Assembly: GCA_035771175.1 (NCBI GenBank)
Contig: CM069605.1
Coordinates: 16,942,288 to 17,006,287 of the forward strand
Direction of reading: 5' to 3'
DNA: 64,000 nucleotides
DNA from: Paratinospora sagittata
Lineage: Eukaryota; Streptophyta; Magnoliopsida; Ranunculales; Menispermaceae
Shown in pieces: positions 1 to 10,638 of the stretch (position 1 is the first letter of the stretch; every line of letters begins with the position of its first letter). A model generated the notes under the pieces. The model searched no databases and was not told the origin of the DNA. It was given only the letters and a program-made list of their open reading frames with translations. The position numbers and the translations under genes are program-made.

Positions 1-467
1 GGTAGTGAATGTTGCGGTGAGAGAGGTTTTAGGAAAAGGGTAAAAGGAAATTTTGTGTCTTTTTTAGTTATCAAGTTCAATTTTTGAGTTCTTTAAGCCC
101 TATCTTTCCTTGTTTGGTATAGTGGTATTGTTAGGAGAACCTTTTGGAAAATCTATTTCTTGAATTGATTTATTATTCAAGCCTCTTTTTAGTGTCTGGC
201 GGATTGACTCAAGTTGGTTTAATCCTACCTTCTTGTTCTTACCAATGTTTTTTGATGCACAAATTTTAGAGTGACTGGTGGTGTTGTGCTTTCACAAGGA
301 TTGTTTCTTGTGGATTATCCCTTCCTTTAGGCCTATGATGTTTATTCCATGGATCACACACAAGGATGATGATCTGGTGAACAAATGTTCCAAATTTCAT
401 TGAAAAGGGTGGTAGATTTTCTAGTGATTCGTAGCATTGGGAGTTTGAGGGAAACTGGGAATCAATA
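1..467 (+). other. Upstream region / 5' leader of the EXO70 gene
   Basis: No coding feature is visible here. The stretch leads directly into the EXO70 start codon and is T-rich with several upstream ATGs in other frames, so it probably contains the transcribed leader. No convincing TATA box can be tied to a start site, and the promoter may lie before the window. The antisense open frame at 266-580 has no recognisable domain and is treated as chance. Confidence 0.4.
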
Positions 468-2432
468 ATGGCTGGTTTTGAATCTATGATCCCAACAGTT
501 GACGGTGAAGAAAATGTAATAGCTGCTGCGCAGCATATTATAAAAGTGCTACGTACAAGAAAGAACCTAACAGAGGACATGAGGAAGATTTTAGAGAACC
601 TTGGTGTTCATTTGTCTACTATGGCGATAAACTCGGAAAACAAAGCAATAGGAATTCATGAAATCAAAGAACAGCTTAATTCCATTCAGGAGAAAATCGC
701 CCGTTGGGAATCGGATCATACCATGATTTGGGACTCTGGCCCTGAGGCAGTGTCCGAGTATTTGCAGGCTGTCGACGATGTTCGGAAGTTGATAGAAAGC
801 TTGGGAAGCTTAAATCTGAATGAGGATGGAGAAGGGAACCAGCTTATGTGCCAGTCTCATAGTATTCTTCAAATGGCAATGGCAAGGCTTGAAGAAGAGT
901 TCAGCTACATTCTCGTGCAGAATAGACAACCTTTTGAGCCGGAGCATGTGTCTTTCCGTTCTTCTGAAGAAGACATGGCAGATGGGGAATCAACAATCTC
1001 AATTGAAGATGATTCAGTAGACGGCTTAGTACGGAGAAATTCCAGTAGCAGAGGTTCAGAGGAATTTATCGTGGATTTGGTCCATCAAGATGTAATTCCT
1101 GACCTGAAAAGCATTGCTAATGTGATGTTTGCTTCCAATTATCAGCACGAATGTTGCCAAGCTTACATCAGTGCACGCAAAGATGCTTTGGAAAATTGTC
1201 TTCTGACACTTGAAATTGAGAAACTTAGCATTGAAGAAGTGTTGAGTATGGATTGGAGTAGCTTGAATCTTAAAATCAAGAAATGGATACGGGCAATGAA
1301 GATCTTCATCCGTATACAGCTAGCAAGTGAGAAAAGGCTTTGTGTCCAGGTATTTGCGGAGTTTGGGTCAGTTAATACAATTTGCTTTAATCAAACTTCA
1401 AAACATTCAATGTTGCAGCTCTTGAATTTTGGCGAAGCCATAGCCGTTGGACCTCGAAAGCCAGAAAAGCTCTTTCGGATCCTTGACATGTACGAAGTGC
1501 TATCAGATCTTCTTCCTGATATGAACACTTTATATGAAGATGAAGCTAGCTCTTCTGTTGTAGTTGATTTTCATGAAGTCTTAAGCAGATTGGCTGACTC
1601 AGTTAGGGGGACATTTCAAGAGTTCAAGAATGCCGTTGCATCATCAAACGCATCAATAAACCCATTTGCTGGCGGAGGGATCCACCCTCTTACCAAGTAC
1701 GTTATGAATTATATCAAACTCCTTCCTGATTATACTGAGACCTTCAATTTACTTCTTCGGGATAATGATCATGGTGATCATCCCATGTCATTTTCTCCAG
1801 AGGAGAACACAAATGGGAGCTCTTCTAATTGTGCCATCCTCCCAATGCATCATCATCTTCTATCAGTTTCTTTGATTCTTGAAAGCAACCTTGACGGTAA
1901 ATCAAAGTTGTACAGGGATGGCTCATTGCAACACATTTTCCTCATGAACAACATCTATTACATGGTTCAAAAAGTCAAGAGCTCTGAACTTAGGGCATTT
2001 TTTGGAGACAATTGGATCAGACAGCATAATGGGAAATTTCAACAGCATGCAATGAATTATGAAAGAGCAACTTGGAGTTCAATCCTATCTCTACTGAAAG
2101 ATGAGGGATTATCTAATTATGGATCAAATTCAGTACCAAAATCAATACTCAAGGAGAGGTTTAAGAGCTTTAATCTTGCTTTTGAGGAGGTTTACAAGAA
2201 CCAGACAGGATGGTTGATTCCAGATCCTCAGCTCCGGGAGGATCTTCGGATCTCTGCTTCACTCAAAGTGATTCAAGCATATCGGACGTTCATGGGTCGA
2301 CACTTAAATCAGCTGGGTAGTGACAGGTACATTGATAAGTATATCAAGTACAGCGCGGATGATCTGCAGAATTTCCTATTGGATCTTTTCGAGGGTTCCC
2401 CTAAGTCGTTGCATAATCACCGCGGTAGGTAA
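468..2432 (+). CDS. EXO70E2: Exocyst subunit EXO70 family protein, EXO70E2-like
   Basis: A 654-residue uninterrupted protein with the length and layout of plant EXO70s, subunits of the octameric exocyst that tethers secretory vesicles to the plasma membrane through PI(4,5)P2 binding. The N-terminus (residues about 1-150) is helical and carries the EXO70E-type start with an IAAAQHIIKVL helix and a KNLTEDMRKIL segment. A Ser/Asp/Glu-rich linker follows at about 160-195, then the C-terminal Exo70 domain (PF03081) from about 250 to 640. Family motifs seen include LLNFGEAI, GGGIHPLTKYVMNYIKLLPDY, FLMNNIYYMVQKVKSSEL, NYERATWSSIL and the basic C-terminal end. Single-exon structure is usual outside the EXO70A group. 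The ATG lies in a favourable context (A at -3, G at +4). All other long genes here are transposon-derived, so this gene stands alone. Assignment to clade E rests on recalled similarity of N- and C-terminal motifs to EXO70E2; the family call is much firmer than the clade call. In Arabidopsis, EXO70E2 marks EXPO organelles; that role here is inference. Confidence 0.96.
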   Translation: MAGFESMIPTVDGEENVIAAAQHIIKVLRTRKNLTEDMRKILENLGVHLSTMAINSENKAIGIHEIKEQLNSIQEKIARWESDHTMIWDSGPEAVSEYLQAVDDVRKLIESLGSLNLNEDGEGNQLMCQSHSILQMAMARLEEEFSYILVQNRQPFEPEHVSFRSSEEDMADGESTISIEDDSVDGLVRRNSSSRGSEEFIVDLVHQDVIPDLKSIANVMFASNYQHECCQAYISARKDALENCLLTLEIEKLSIEEVLSMDWSSLNLKIKKWIRAMKIFIRIQLASEKRLCVQVFAEFGSVNTICFNQTSKHSMLQLLNFGEAIAVGPRKPEKLFRILDMYEVLSDLLPDMNTLYEDEASSSVVVDFHEVLSRLADSVRGTFQEFKNAVASSNASINPFAGGGIHPLTKYVMNYIKLLPDYTETFNLLLRDNDHGDHPMSFSPEENTNGSSSNCAILPMHHHLLSVSLILESNLDGKSKLYRDGSLQHIFLMNNIYYMVQKVKSSELRAFFGDNWIRQHNGKFQQHAMNYERATWSSILSLLKDEGLSNYGSNSVPKSILKERFKSFNLAFEEVYKNQTGWLIPDPQLREDLRISASLKVIQAYRTFMGRHLNQLGSDRYIDKYIKYSADDLQNFLLDLFEGSPKSLHNHRGR

Positions 2433-2699
2433 AGTCAAAAAACTTTGGAAGTTGCAGGATTACCTCTATATTTCACATGTTGTATCTTGTTTATCTTTGT
2501 TGTAGGTAAATTCATAATACATAAGTAGAGAATTTATTTACATTCGACAAACTGTCGAGTTTGCAGCTATATGTTCGTTCTCATGCAAAACGCGACCCAA
2601 CTATTGTTGGATGTGATTGCTCCGCTCCCTATTGTTATGCTTAATTTTTCTTGTCAGAATATTGCTACGTTTATTAGTTGTAGAGTTTTCTTACAGATT

Positions 2700-2716
2700 A
2701 AATAAATAAATAAATT
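2700..2716 (+). terminator. Candidate polyadenylation signals of EXO70
   Basis: Overlapping AATAAA motifs lie about 270 bases after the EXO70 stop codon in a T-rich context, a normal distance for a plant 3' UTR. Transcript ends are not visible from sequence alone. Confidence 0.35.
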
Positions 2717-4121
2717 GTGATTAGTTTATCTTAATCGGCTCTGTTCATTAGAGACTTTTCGGACCTGTTTTCATATTTAATAGACATCAATAGCGTGATG
2801 CTGGACATATGCTGGGGGCCAGCTGGTGATGGGCGTTGGCGCCCGGTGTACACAGATTTTTTCTCATCAATAAAAATAATGTAGCTTGGCCTGGCTGATC
2901 CCTTTCTAGAGGAGACATCTCATTCCTAATTAATACTTGGAACCTTGCTTTGTATGAAATGGCAGATCACAATCAATATGAGATGTACGTACATCATATG
3001 GATTAAATGCATTATCAGAGTTTGAATGGAAACAAATAATTGGCCTGGATAGTCTATTGCAATTTTGAAGTTTAATGTTTTTATTCCCTGTCGAAATTAC
3101 GAATACTTTTTCATTTTTCTTCAATTAATTTGATGTACGCACAAAACAATTGTTCCTACCCAAAGTTGGGTAGCCTTGTTAGTTGCAGAACAAGGTATAG
3201 CTTATGGTTGAAGGATGAGATTTCGAGTTGGGTAGCCTTGTTAGTTGCAGAACGAGGTATAGCTTATGGTTGAGGGATGAGATTTCGATTTTGAGTCTGA
3301 GCTCGTGCCTATGCCCATACGCCCATTCTGGGGATGGATTGCCAAATACCACGTACCCTTTTTTACTTTAGAATAGTTTCTCCTTGACAATGGGGTTAGC
3401 AATGATACTCAGGGGGTTAAAGACCAAAAGAAAATCAATTGTTTTGTTCCTACAAATATGATTACTAGGTGGACGTTTGGAACAGGGTTATGAGGAAGTA
3501 TGCCCCAAAAAAGAGTTTGTGTTGGTTGCATAATTCAAGGTGATTCAATAATATTTGAGGGCATAATGTAAAAAGTGAGTTTCTCCGGTGTATTTTCCTC
3601 TTAGAAAAGTGGGAATACGAAAGTTTGAAGTTCCTATGTTTGTTTGGGAAATTAATTCCTAAACATTACATTCTCGTTTAGGATGAGATAATGATTCTCT
3701 TTTAAGTGAGTTTCACTTTCCCTTTTTTGAAAAGTTTAGTATTAATAGGTAATTTAATATTTTTATTATAAAATAGTTTATATTATTAAATTAATTTCAT
3801 AATACTAATAGAATAGTTAATTTTACAAAAAATTATTATTAAATTAATTTAATAATAATATTAAAATAAGTCAATATTATTAAATAATTTGATTTATTTT
3901 TAACAATAGAAATGTTATTATTAAAATATCTATTATTATTATTTTTTTAACTATTTATACGATGATATTTATTTTATTATTCTAATAAAAAAATATTATC
4001 AAATGTTAAGCTATGTTTATAATAACTTGTACTGAGTTTAGTCATGATTTTAATAATTTAATAGTATCTAATTATAAGCTATTTTTAGAATTATATTTAT
4101 TTGTTAATTTTACTAACAATT
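2717..4121. other. AT-rich intergenic spacer
   Basis: No gene is supported. The first half is mixed-composition spacer holding the tandem duplication listed separately; 3700-4110 is extremely AT-rich. Short open frames here lack any domain or codon pattern. Confidence 0.5.
3164..3287. repeat. 62-bp direct tandem duplication
   Basis: Two adjacent copies, 3164-3225 and 3226-3287, differ at only two positions. The unit starts with AGTTGGGTAGCCTTGTTAG. It looks like a recent local duplication and has no coding content. Confidence 0.9.
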
Positions 4122-4335
4122 AGGGGTGTCAATTCGGGCCACAACCTATGGGTTTGGCCCGAATTGGCCTGTCAAGCCCAAACCAAGTCAGGCTCGACTT
4201 AAATGTTGGCTGGCCCAACCCTCTCGTTATTATAGAGCGGGCGTGTTAGGGTAACCCCTTGAAGCATAGCCCACCTGAACGGTTCAACCCAACAACCCAA
4301 TATAATGTTGTTCGGGTTAAGCTCGTGACTCTATC
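4122..4335. repeat. GGCC/GGGCC-rich repeat, possibly a hAT-type terminus
   Basis: A GC-rich block in AT-rich surroundings begins with AGGGGTGTCAATTCGGGCC and is dense in GGCCC, GGGTT and CAACCC motifs. The same style of sequence occurs at 21810-22040. Many plant hAT elements have ends of this kind, but no transposase, opposite end or target duplication is seen, so class is uncertain. Confidence 0.35.
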
Positions 4336-4447
4336 TAAATAGTTAATTTTTTAACCTTGATATATCATAAATAAAAATTTTAAATAACAATTTTTATCTA
4401 TGAGTAGTATATGCTTATATACTTATAAATCCTCATTATAAAAAAAA

Positions 4448-4697
4448 GGGGGCAGCTATTTAAACCACAAAAAAGCTCTTTTTCCATCACATCCTATATC
4501 TACCACAAAATTTAATAAATTGTTATCCTTTCCCCCTTAAACTTCCTAAAACACCCTTCTCATTTTCTCTCAGATTTCAATCATTTTCAAAACACCATGT
4601 TCAACTCCCTCTCCATTTTTTTTTTCAAATTTTCAACAATCAAAACCCTAAATCATTACAAAAATCATTTACTTTATTACTATAATCTCATCTTTAT
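4448..4697 (+). repeat. Fragment homologous to the left end of the MULE at 23381
   Basis: The block starts GGGGCAGCTATTTAAACC then ACAAAAAAGC, matching 23381 onward (GGGGCAGCTATATGAACC then ACAAAAAAGC). It continues with the same CT-rich, ACCACAAAA-containing leader. It is cut at 4698 by gypsy sequence. I infer a second, broken copy of the same DNA transposon family; the matching right end is not seen. Confidence 0.5.
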
Positions 4698-5558
4698 CGA
4701 GACCCTCGATTCACATCAAACTTTTGGAAAAGCTTCCAGAGTAGAATGAGTTCTAAGATCACCATGAACACAACATTTCACCCTCAGACTGATGGGCAGT
4801 TAGAGCGACTTATTCAAATCTTTGAAGACATGTTACGGTGTTGCATTTTGGATTTTAATGACAGATGGGCAAAGTACTTACATTTGGCTGAGTTTGCATA
4901 CAACAACAGCTACCAAACTAGTATCGGTGTGGCACCGTACGAGGCTCTCGATGGTCGCCCTTGCAGATCTCCGGTATGCTGGTTAGATATGGCAGATCGA
5001 CCGCAGTTAGGCCCTGAACTAGTTCAAGAGACTTCTGAGAAGATCACACTAGTAAAGGAACGACTTCGTGTTGCACAAAGTCGACAGAAGAGCTATGATG
5101 ATAAGCGGAGACAGCCTCTAGAATTTGATAAGGGGGGCTTTGTTTTTCTAAAAGTTCAGCCCACAAGAGGTGTCAAACGCTTTGGGATCAAAGGAAAGCT
5201 CTCCCCACAGTATATAGGTCCATTTCAGATCATTGAACGTATAGGCAAACTTGCTTATCGTCTGTCCCTTCCATCGTCCATGCCTAAGCTTCATGACATT
5301 TTTCACATATCTATGCTTCGCAAGTATCGCCTTGATCCTTCGCATATCATCCCTTTAGTCGAGGTTCAGGTTGAGGAAGGAAATAAGTATCAGGAGAGAA
5401 CGATACAAATTTTGGATAGAAAAACTCAAGAACTAAGGCGACGTAGCATACCACTTGTGAAGGTGCTCTGGGATCACCACGGTGTCGAGGAAGCAACATG
5501 GGAACTAGTAGCAACAAGTAAACAGAAATACCCTGAATTGTTTTTGAGTACCAACTGA
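4698..5558 (+). pseudogene. Integrase C-terminal half plus chromodomain, gypsy family A copy 1
   Basis: The frame is open from the truncation to a TGA at 5558. It shows the integrase glutamate region HPQTDGQLERLIQIFEDML, the family motifs AEFAYNNSYQ and APYEALDGRPCRSP, the C-terminal IN segment (FLKVQPTRGVKRFG, GKLSPQYIGPF, HDIFHISMLRKY) and a chromodomain-like end (VLWDHHGVEEATWE). Chromodomains of this type target integration to heterochromatin in plant chromoviruses. The first catalytic Asp of DDE and the HHCC zinc finger are lost with the 5' truncation, so there is no integrase activity. Confidence 0.92.
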
Positions 5559-6173
5559 TGATGCGATACATTGTATTATTTCACTTATCAATAAAATGAT
5601 GAAACTTTGTTTACACTTATCTTAATACATTGTTTCACTTGAATAACTACGCAGATGTCTGAAAATAATATCAATGGATATAGTGATGCACATACGCAGT
5701 GGCCTCCTTGGCAACTTGTGGCTACTTCTCAAGAAGCAGAGTCAAGTCACAACTACTTTGCATCACCAACTCCATCACCACACAGACAACGATCTTTATC
5801 GCTAGAGAGTGCATGGATTTTTTGTAACAATCTCGTGCCCTCATCTTGGCAGGACCTTCTACCAAAATTGCCAGGCGGCCCGGATTCGAGCAACAATACA
5901 AAAAAGTATTACACCGCTCAACATACCTCCTATCAAACAATGTAACCAGCGCCTTCCACCACCATCTATTATCCAAAGGTTGGAATCTTTAGAGAACGAA
6001 TCCGATTCCATTGCTCTCCATGGTTTTATGATGATGAGGATTCCACCGGCCATAGTGCTATTCAGGGGCCATACAAGCACTACCCTGAACTCGCAAGAGA
6101 TGACGTCGACAGTGAATCTCAAGCAGATAACCATCATAACTACTTGAATTGATTTCAAGGGCGAAATCTCTTT
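5559..6173 (+). pseudogene. Post-pol region with conserved small ORFs, family A copy 1
   Basis: After pol, an open frame at 5655-5945 starts MSENNINGYSD, and another ends near 6147 just before the PPT. Both ends recur in copy 2 and, shortened, in copy 3. The C-terminal part read in a shifted frame gives an acidic, aromatic sequence (PWFYDDEDSTGH) ending DNHHNYLN. The two halves are out of frame, so whether this was ever one protein is unclear. No similarity to envelope proteins is evident. Confidence 0.45.
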
Positions 6174-6186
6174 AAGGGGGGTAGAG
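6174..6186 (+). promoter_or_regulatory. Polypurine tract of family A copy 1
   Basis: AAGGGGGGTAGAG immediately precedes the LTR TG terminus. This is the expected plus-strand primer for reverse transcription. The same tract is found next to the 3' LTRs of copies 2 and 3 (complement, 10605-10617 and 28011-28023). Confidence 0.9.
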
Positions 6187-7315
6187 TGTAATACCCTGTA
6201 TTTCACAAAAAAAAAAATCGTTTGGGAAGAAATGCCCGGACGTTCAGGCACCTGCCCATATGTCCGGGTAGGCAGATGTGCCCGAACGTTCGGGCAGCCC
6301 GCCCTAACGTTCCGGCGCTATTTCTCCAATATAAACCAACCCCCTCCTCCTCATTTCCTCACACCAAATAACCTTCTCTAGTGATTTTTCCTCCTCTTTT
6401 CACTCATTCTGAGTTTTTAGTCTTTTGAGACTCTCTGTTCGAGACTCTCAGTACGGTGCGACGAAGTTCTGTCCGGAGGAAAGCGCAAGTTCTGAAAAAG
6501 AAGTTCTTATCTGAAGGTGGGGAACGAAACATAGGTTTGCGTGTTTTATAACTTTTATTAAAGTTTACATTCAGTTATTATTATATCTACTGTTCATTTA
6601 CACTGCATTATGTCATATAATGTTTATATTGTCGCATTTATGCCTGTACACTTGGAATTCACATATTATACTGTTATAATGTCAGATTTGTGGTCAATCT
6701 AGCTCAACTAGACTCGGTCTTGTCCTCAGTAACTTTAAATAGTGAATGGGAGGCAGCGGGCTGCTCTAGGCGATTGGTATTTAAGCAGACCTTGTGTCTC
6801 ACCTCTCAACTGGGGACTGATCTAGTTGGTCTTATTGAAAGCTATCAGCTTATACAAGTAATACTGAATGTCCTAACCTTGCACGTCATGATACCGACCC
6901 TGATAAGGATCACCAGACGTTGTCAAAGTCAGTCTAAATGTCAAGAGAAGACCAGACCAGTAGACTAGACCAGTTCATGCACTTGCATCATACATATCAC
7001 CACCTAGGGACTTATGTGGTTTATGACTTATATAATAGTTAGGAGCATTGCTCGCTATTCATTATATTTCTCTAGAGAGGGACGTACATGAGAACCCGAC
7101 TACGCCCGGGGAGAGACATCAGTACGTGAATCCAGAGCATCGTTCCTGAGGAGGGACGTACAGTGAGAACCTAGCTACGCCCGGGGAAGGACACCTGCAC
7201 GTAAACTCAGGCGATGTACGTTCATCAAACCATTATTACCATTGTTATTATTCAAAATGCGCGCCCCGTCCACGAGTGTACCACCAGTTTAGGCGCGTCC
7301 GGGCGGGGTGTGACA
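6187..7315 (+). repeat. 3' LTR of family A copy 1 (internally shortened)
   Basis: It starts TGTAATACCCTG and ends GGGGTGTGACA, the termini seen in all family A LTRs. At 1129 bp it is 380-520 bp shorter than the other complete family LTRs because a block between the CATCAAACCATTA region and the CG-rich end is missing. Near the start lie four or so dyad units, one of them the perfect palindrome TGCCCGAACGTTCGGGCA (6279-6296), followed by a TATA box. Confidence 0.93.
6330..6335 (+). promoter_or_regulatory. TATA box of family A copy 1 LTR
   Basis: TATAAA in the context CCAATATAAACCAACC lies just after the dyad units. All family A LTRs have a TATA motif followed by a conserved leader at this place. 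Confidence 0.7.
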
Positions 7316-8408
7316 CCTCCGCCCAATCTACCCTAGACTCCTGTAAAAATGGTTAACAACGGGGTGAGTTATTGCCCGGTGGGTAAGATAGTTCATGAAT
7401 ATAACAATTAATAAGGAGACTTCATAATCAAGCATCATATATACACAACGTAGCATCATAAACAGTACAACGTGGCTTAAAAAGAATGTATGCATAACAC
7501 CGTCTCGTAATGGTTCTGTGATCGTTCATCACCCTGGGTTCATGTAGAGATATCCATCCCCACGTAATCCTAGGTTCACATTGTACGTCCATCTCTAGGG
7601 AAAACATCAATAATAGTGAGCACAATCACACAAAAAACTATTCTATAGATCACAAACCACTTATGTCCCTAGGTAGTTCTTATTTCATGTATGATGATTA
7701 TGCATGTGCAGGTTCGGTCTTTATTAATATTAGACAGGATTTGGCAACATCTGGTGATACTTATCAGGGTCGGCATCACCACGTGTGTTGTTAGGATGTT
7801 CAGTATCACTTATACAAGCATATAGCTTTCAAATAGGACCAACCGGACCAGTCTCCAGGTTGAGAGGTGGGAACACTAGGTCCCGTTTAAATACCAAGTC
7901 TTCTAGAGCAGTAAGCTGCCTCCCGTTTACTATTCAAAGTTACTGAAGACAAGACTAAGTCTGGTTGAATCAAATTGACCACTAATCTGGCGTAGTAACA
8001 GTGTAATACATAGACTCCAAATATTAAGGCATAACTATGACATGTATGAACTTTATATGCAATAATGCAGTGTAAATGAATAATAGACATAATGATGAAC
8101 GAATGAAAACTTTATAAAAAGTCATAAGACATGCGAACCTCTATTTTGTTCCCCCACCTTCAGATAATACTACTGTTCAAAACTGACGCTTCCTCTTAAG
8201 CAGAACCGCTTTGTACCGCAAAGAGAGTTTCAAAAAAAGGAGAAAGAAAATCACAACAAGAGTGATGGAAACCAACTAAGAACAGAAAGAGAATAGATGA
8301 CTTGTGGTATGAAAATGACGGCGGGGGGAGGGGTCCTTTTATAGAAAAAAAGACATGCCCGAACGTTCGAGCAATGCCTTTTTTTTTTTATAAACCAGGG
8401 GTATTACA
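7311..8408 (-). repeat. Diverged family A LTR, minus orientation
   Basis: It reads as the complement of a family A LTR. Its 5' terminus (TGTAATACCCCTGG) is at 8408, with one dyad unit near 8360, and its 3' end is fused to the end of the preceding plus-strand LTR at 7311-7316. The two LTRs share the junction bases TGACAC, so they meet in opposite orientation with micro-overlap. No internal region is attached. Confidence 0.75.
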
Positions 8409-8935
8409 TTGTGCATGTGCAGGTTCATTTTTACTTACATTAGACAGGATTTGGCAGCGTCTGGTGATGCTTATCAAGGTCAGCATTACCGCGTGCATTA
8501 TTAGGATGTGCAGTATTACCTATACAAGCATACAACTTTCAATGGGACCAACCAGACCAGTCCCCAGGTCGAGAGGTGGGAACACGAATTCCCGCTTAAA
8601 TACCAAGTCTTCTAGAGTAGCAAGCTGCCTCCCGTTCACTATTCAAAGTTACTAAGGACAAGACTAAGTCTGGTTTAGTCAAATTGACCGCTAATCCGGC
8701 GTAGTAACAATGTAATACGTGGACTCCAATTATTAAGGCATAAACATGACATGCATGAACACTATACATAATAATGTAGCGTAAGTGAATAATAAACATA
8801 ATGATAAATGAATGAAAACTTTATGAAAATTCATAAGACACGCAAACTTATGTTTCGTTCCCACCTTCAAATTGTACTTTTTCTAAAACTGGCGCTTCCT
8901 CCCATAGAGAACAACTTCGTACCGCAAAGAGAGTG
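8409..8935 (-). repeat. Partial LTR duplicating 7697-8235
   Basis: The sequence from GTGCATGTGCAGGTTC onward repeats the middle of the adjacent LTR at about 7697-8235 with moderate divergence and then stops at 8935. It is an LTR fragment, either a tandem duplication or the remnant of a second insertion. Confidence 0.75.
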
Positions 8936-9093
8936 TCTAAGACTTCATCACCCACCTTTTCGAGGTGAGATTTTTGGCTGAAGTATTTGGCGTTGTTTGT
9001 GGGACATGACTGATCAAGTCCATTGCCCTATCAACATGAGTAAAAACTATTCATCACCATCTCCTAAAAAAGAAGCTGAGAAACATGCAGGAG
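8936..9093. other. Pre-insertion sequence flanking family A copy 2 (left side)
   Basis: Unique sequence left of copy 2. Joining it to 21548 onward through the AGGAG duplication restores an open frame on the minus strand of about 60 codons; I do not recognise the protein. Confidence 0.4.
9089..9093. repeat. Left target-site duplication (AGGAG) of family A copy 2
   Basis: AGGAG here and AGGAG at 21543-21547 flank the TG...CA termini exactly. A 5-bp duplication is standard for LTR retrotransposon integrases and proves the two distant LTRs belong to one insertion. Confidence 0.95.
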
Positions 9094-10419
9094 TGTCACA
9101 CCCCGCCCAGACGCGCCTAAACCGGCGGTACACTCGCGGACGAGGCGCGCATTTGAAATAATAACAATGGTAACAACAGAGTGCGCAGCGGAAATATATA
9201 ACACAGTACAAATCTGATTTCATTTAATTCAGAATATTTTTGTACATAAAACGGTCAAGGGAACATACTCCCCAAAATCCCCAATGAATCATACAAAGGG
9301 TACAAAATGTGGGCCCCATATCCTGCACCCAGTCCACCCTAATTTCCTATGAAAGATTGGATAATAATGGAGTGAGCTTAATGTGCACAGTGAGTAAATA
9401 GTTCATGAGTATAACAATTAATAAAGCATACTTCAATATCAAATATCTTAAATACACATGTCAGCATCATAATCAATCAATATGTATGTATGCATGACAC
9501 CGTCTCGTATTGGTTTGATGAACGTACATCGCCTGAGTTCACGTACAAATGTCCGTCCGGACGTTCTCCTCTGGCGTAGCCAGGTTCTATTGTACGTCCC
9601 TCCTCAGGAACGATGCTCTGGATTCACGTACTAATGTCCCTCCCCAGGCGTAGCCGGGTTCTCATGTACGTCCTTCTCCAGAGAAATATAATGAATAGCG
9701 AGCAATGCTCCTAACTATTGTATGAGTCATAAACCATATACGTCCCTAGGTGGTGATATGTATGATGCCAATGCATGAACTGGTCTAGTCTACTGGTCTG
9801 GTCTTTTCTTGACATTTAGACTGACTTTGGCAACGTCTGGTGATCCTTATCAGAGTTGGTATCACGACGTGCAAGGTTAGGACATTCAGTATTACTTGTA
9901 TAAGCTGATAGCTTTCAATAAGACCAACTAGATCAATCCCCAGTTGAGAGGTGAGACACCAGGTCTGCTAAAATAACCAATCGCCTAGAGTAGCCCGCTG
10001 CCTCCCGTTCACTATTTAAAGTTATTAAGGACAAGACCGAGTCTAGTTGAGTCAGATTGACCAAAAATTCGGCATTATAACAATATAATATGTGAATTCC
10101 AAGTGTACAGGCATAAGTGCGATATTATAAACATTATATGACATAATGCAGTGTAAATGAACAGTAGATATGATAATAACTGAATGTAAACTTTAATAAA
10201 AGTTATAAAACACGCAAACCTATGTTTCGTTCCCCACCTTCAGATAAGAACTTCTTCTTTTTTAGATCTGGCGCTTTCCTCTGAACAGAACTTAGTCGCA
10301 CCGCACCGAGAGTCTCGAACAGAGAGTCTCAAAAGACTAAAAACTCAAAATGAGTGAAAAGAGGAGGAAAAATCACAATTTGGAGTGGATTTGGTTTGAA
10401 AAATGAACAGGGGGGTTGG

Positions 10420-10428
10420 TTTATATAG
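10420..10428 (-). promoter_or_regulatory. TATA box of copy 2 3' LTR
   Basis: CTATATAAA on the minus strand, directly downstream of the dyad array and followed by the conserved CCAACC leader. Confidence 0.7.
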
Positions 10429-10433
10429 ATGTT

Positions 10434-10562
10434 TTGGCGCCTGGACTTCCGGGCATGTGCCTGGACTTCCGGGCGGGTTGCCTGGACTTCCGGGAGGCTT
10501 GCCTGAATTTCTGGGCATGTGCCTGAACTTTCGGTCAGGCGCCCGGACTTCCGGGCACGTAT
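10434..10562 (-). repeat. 20-bp dyad array (GGACTTCC type), 6 units
   Basis: Six units of about 20 bp in the U3 region. One is the near-perfect dyad GCCCGGACTTCCGGGC (10541-10556). One unit has the intermediate core GAACTTTC (10525-10532), between the GGACTTCC type and the GAACGTTC type of copy 3. The array ends just upstream of the TATA box. Confidence 0.9.
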
Positions 10563-10604
10563 GCCCAAATTTATTTTTTTTGTTGTGAAATACTGGGTAT
10601 TACA

Positions 10605-10617
10605 CTCTACCCCCCTT
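10605..10617 (-). promoter_or_regulatory. Polypurine tract of family A copy 2
   Basis: The complement of CTCTACCCCCCTT next to the 3' LTR, identical in position to that of copies 1 and 3. Confidence 0.9.
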
Positions 10618-10638
10618 AAAATGATTTCGCCCTCGAAA

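Larger units (their letters stand above)
4698..7315 (+). mobile_element. Ty3/gypsy family A copy 1, 5'-truncated (chromodomain retrotransposon)
   Basis: The element begins abruptly inside integrase at the DRDPRF motif and continues through the integrase C-terminus, chromodomain, post-pol region, polypurine tract and one LTR. The 5' LTR, gag, protease, RT and RNase H are missing, so it is immobile. It is collinear with the matching part of copy 2 (9094-21542, minus). The left break joins MULE-like sequence and no target duplication is visible. Confidence 0.9.
9094..10604 (-). repeat. 3' LTR of family A copy 2
   Basis: 1511 bp with complementary termini TGTCACACCCCG... and ...GGGTATTACA, abutting the polypurine tract at 10605. 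It holds six dyad units against about ten in the partner LTR. Confidence 0.95.

Noticed and set aside
266..580. Antisense ORF overlapping the EXO70 start
   Set aside because: No domain; overlaps the strongest gene of the window in opposite sense.
5655..6152. Envelope-like protein after pol
   Set aside because: No signal peptide, transmembrane segment or conserved full-length frame; only short conserved ends.
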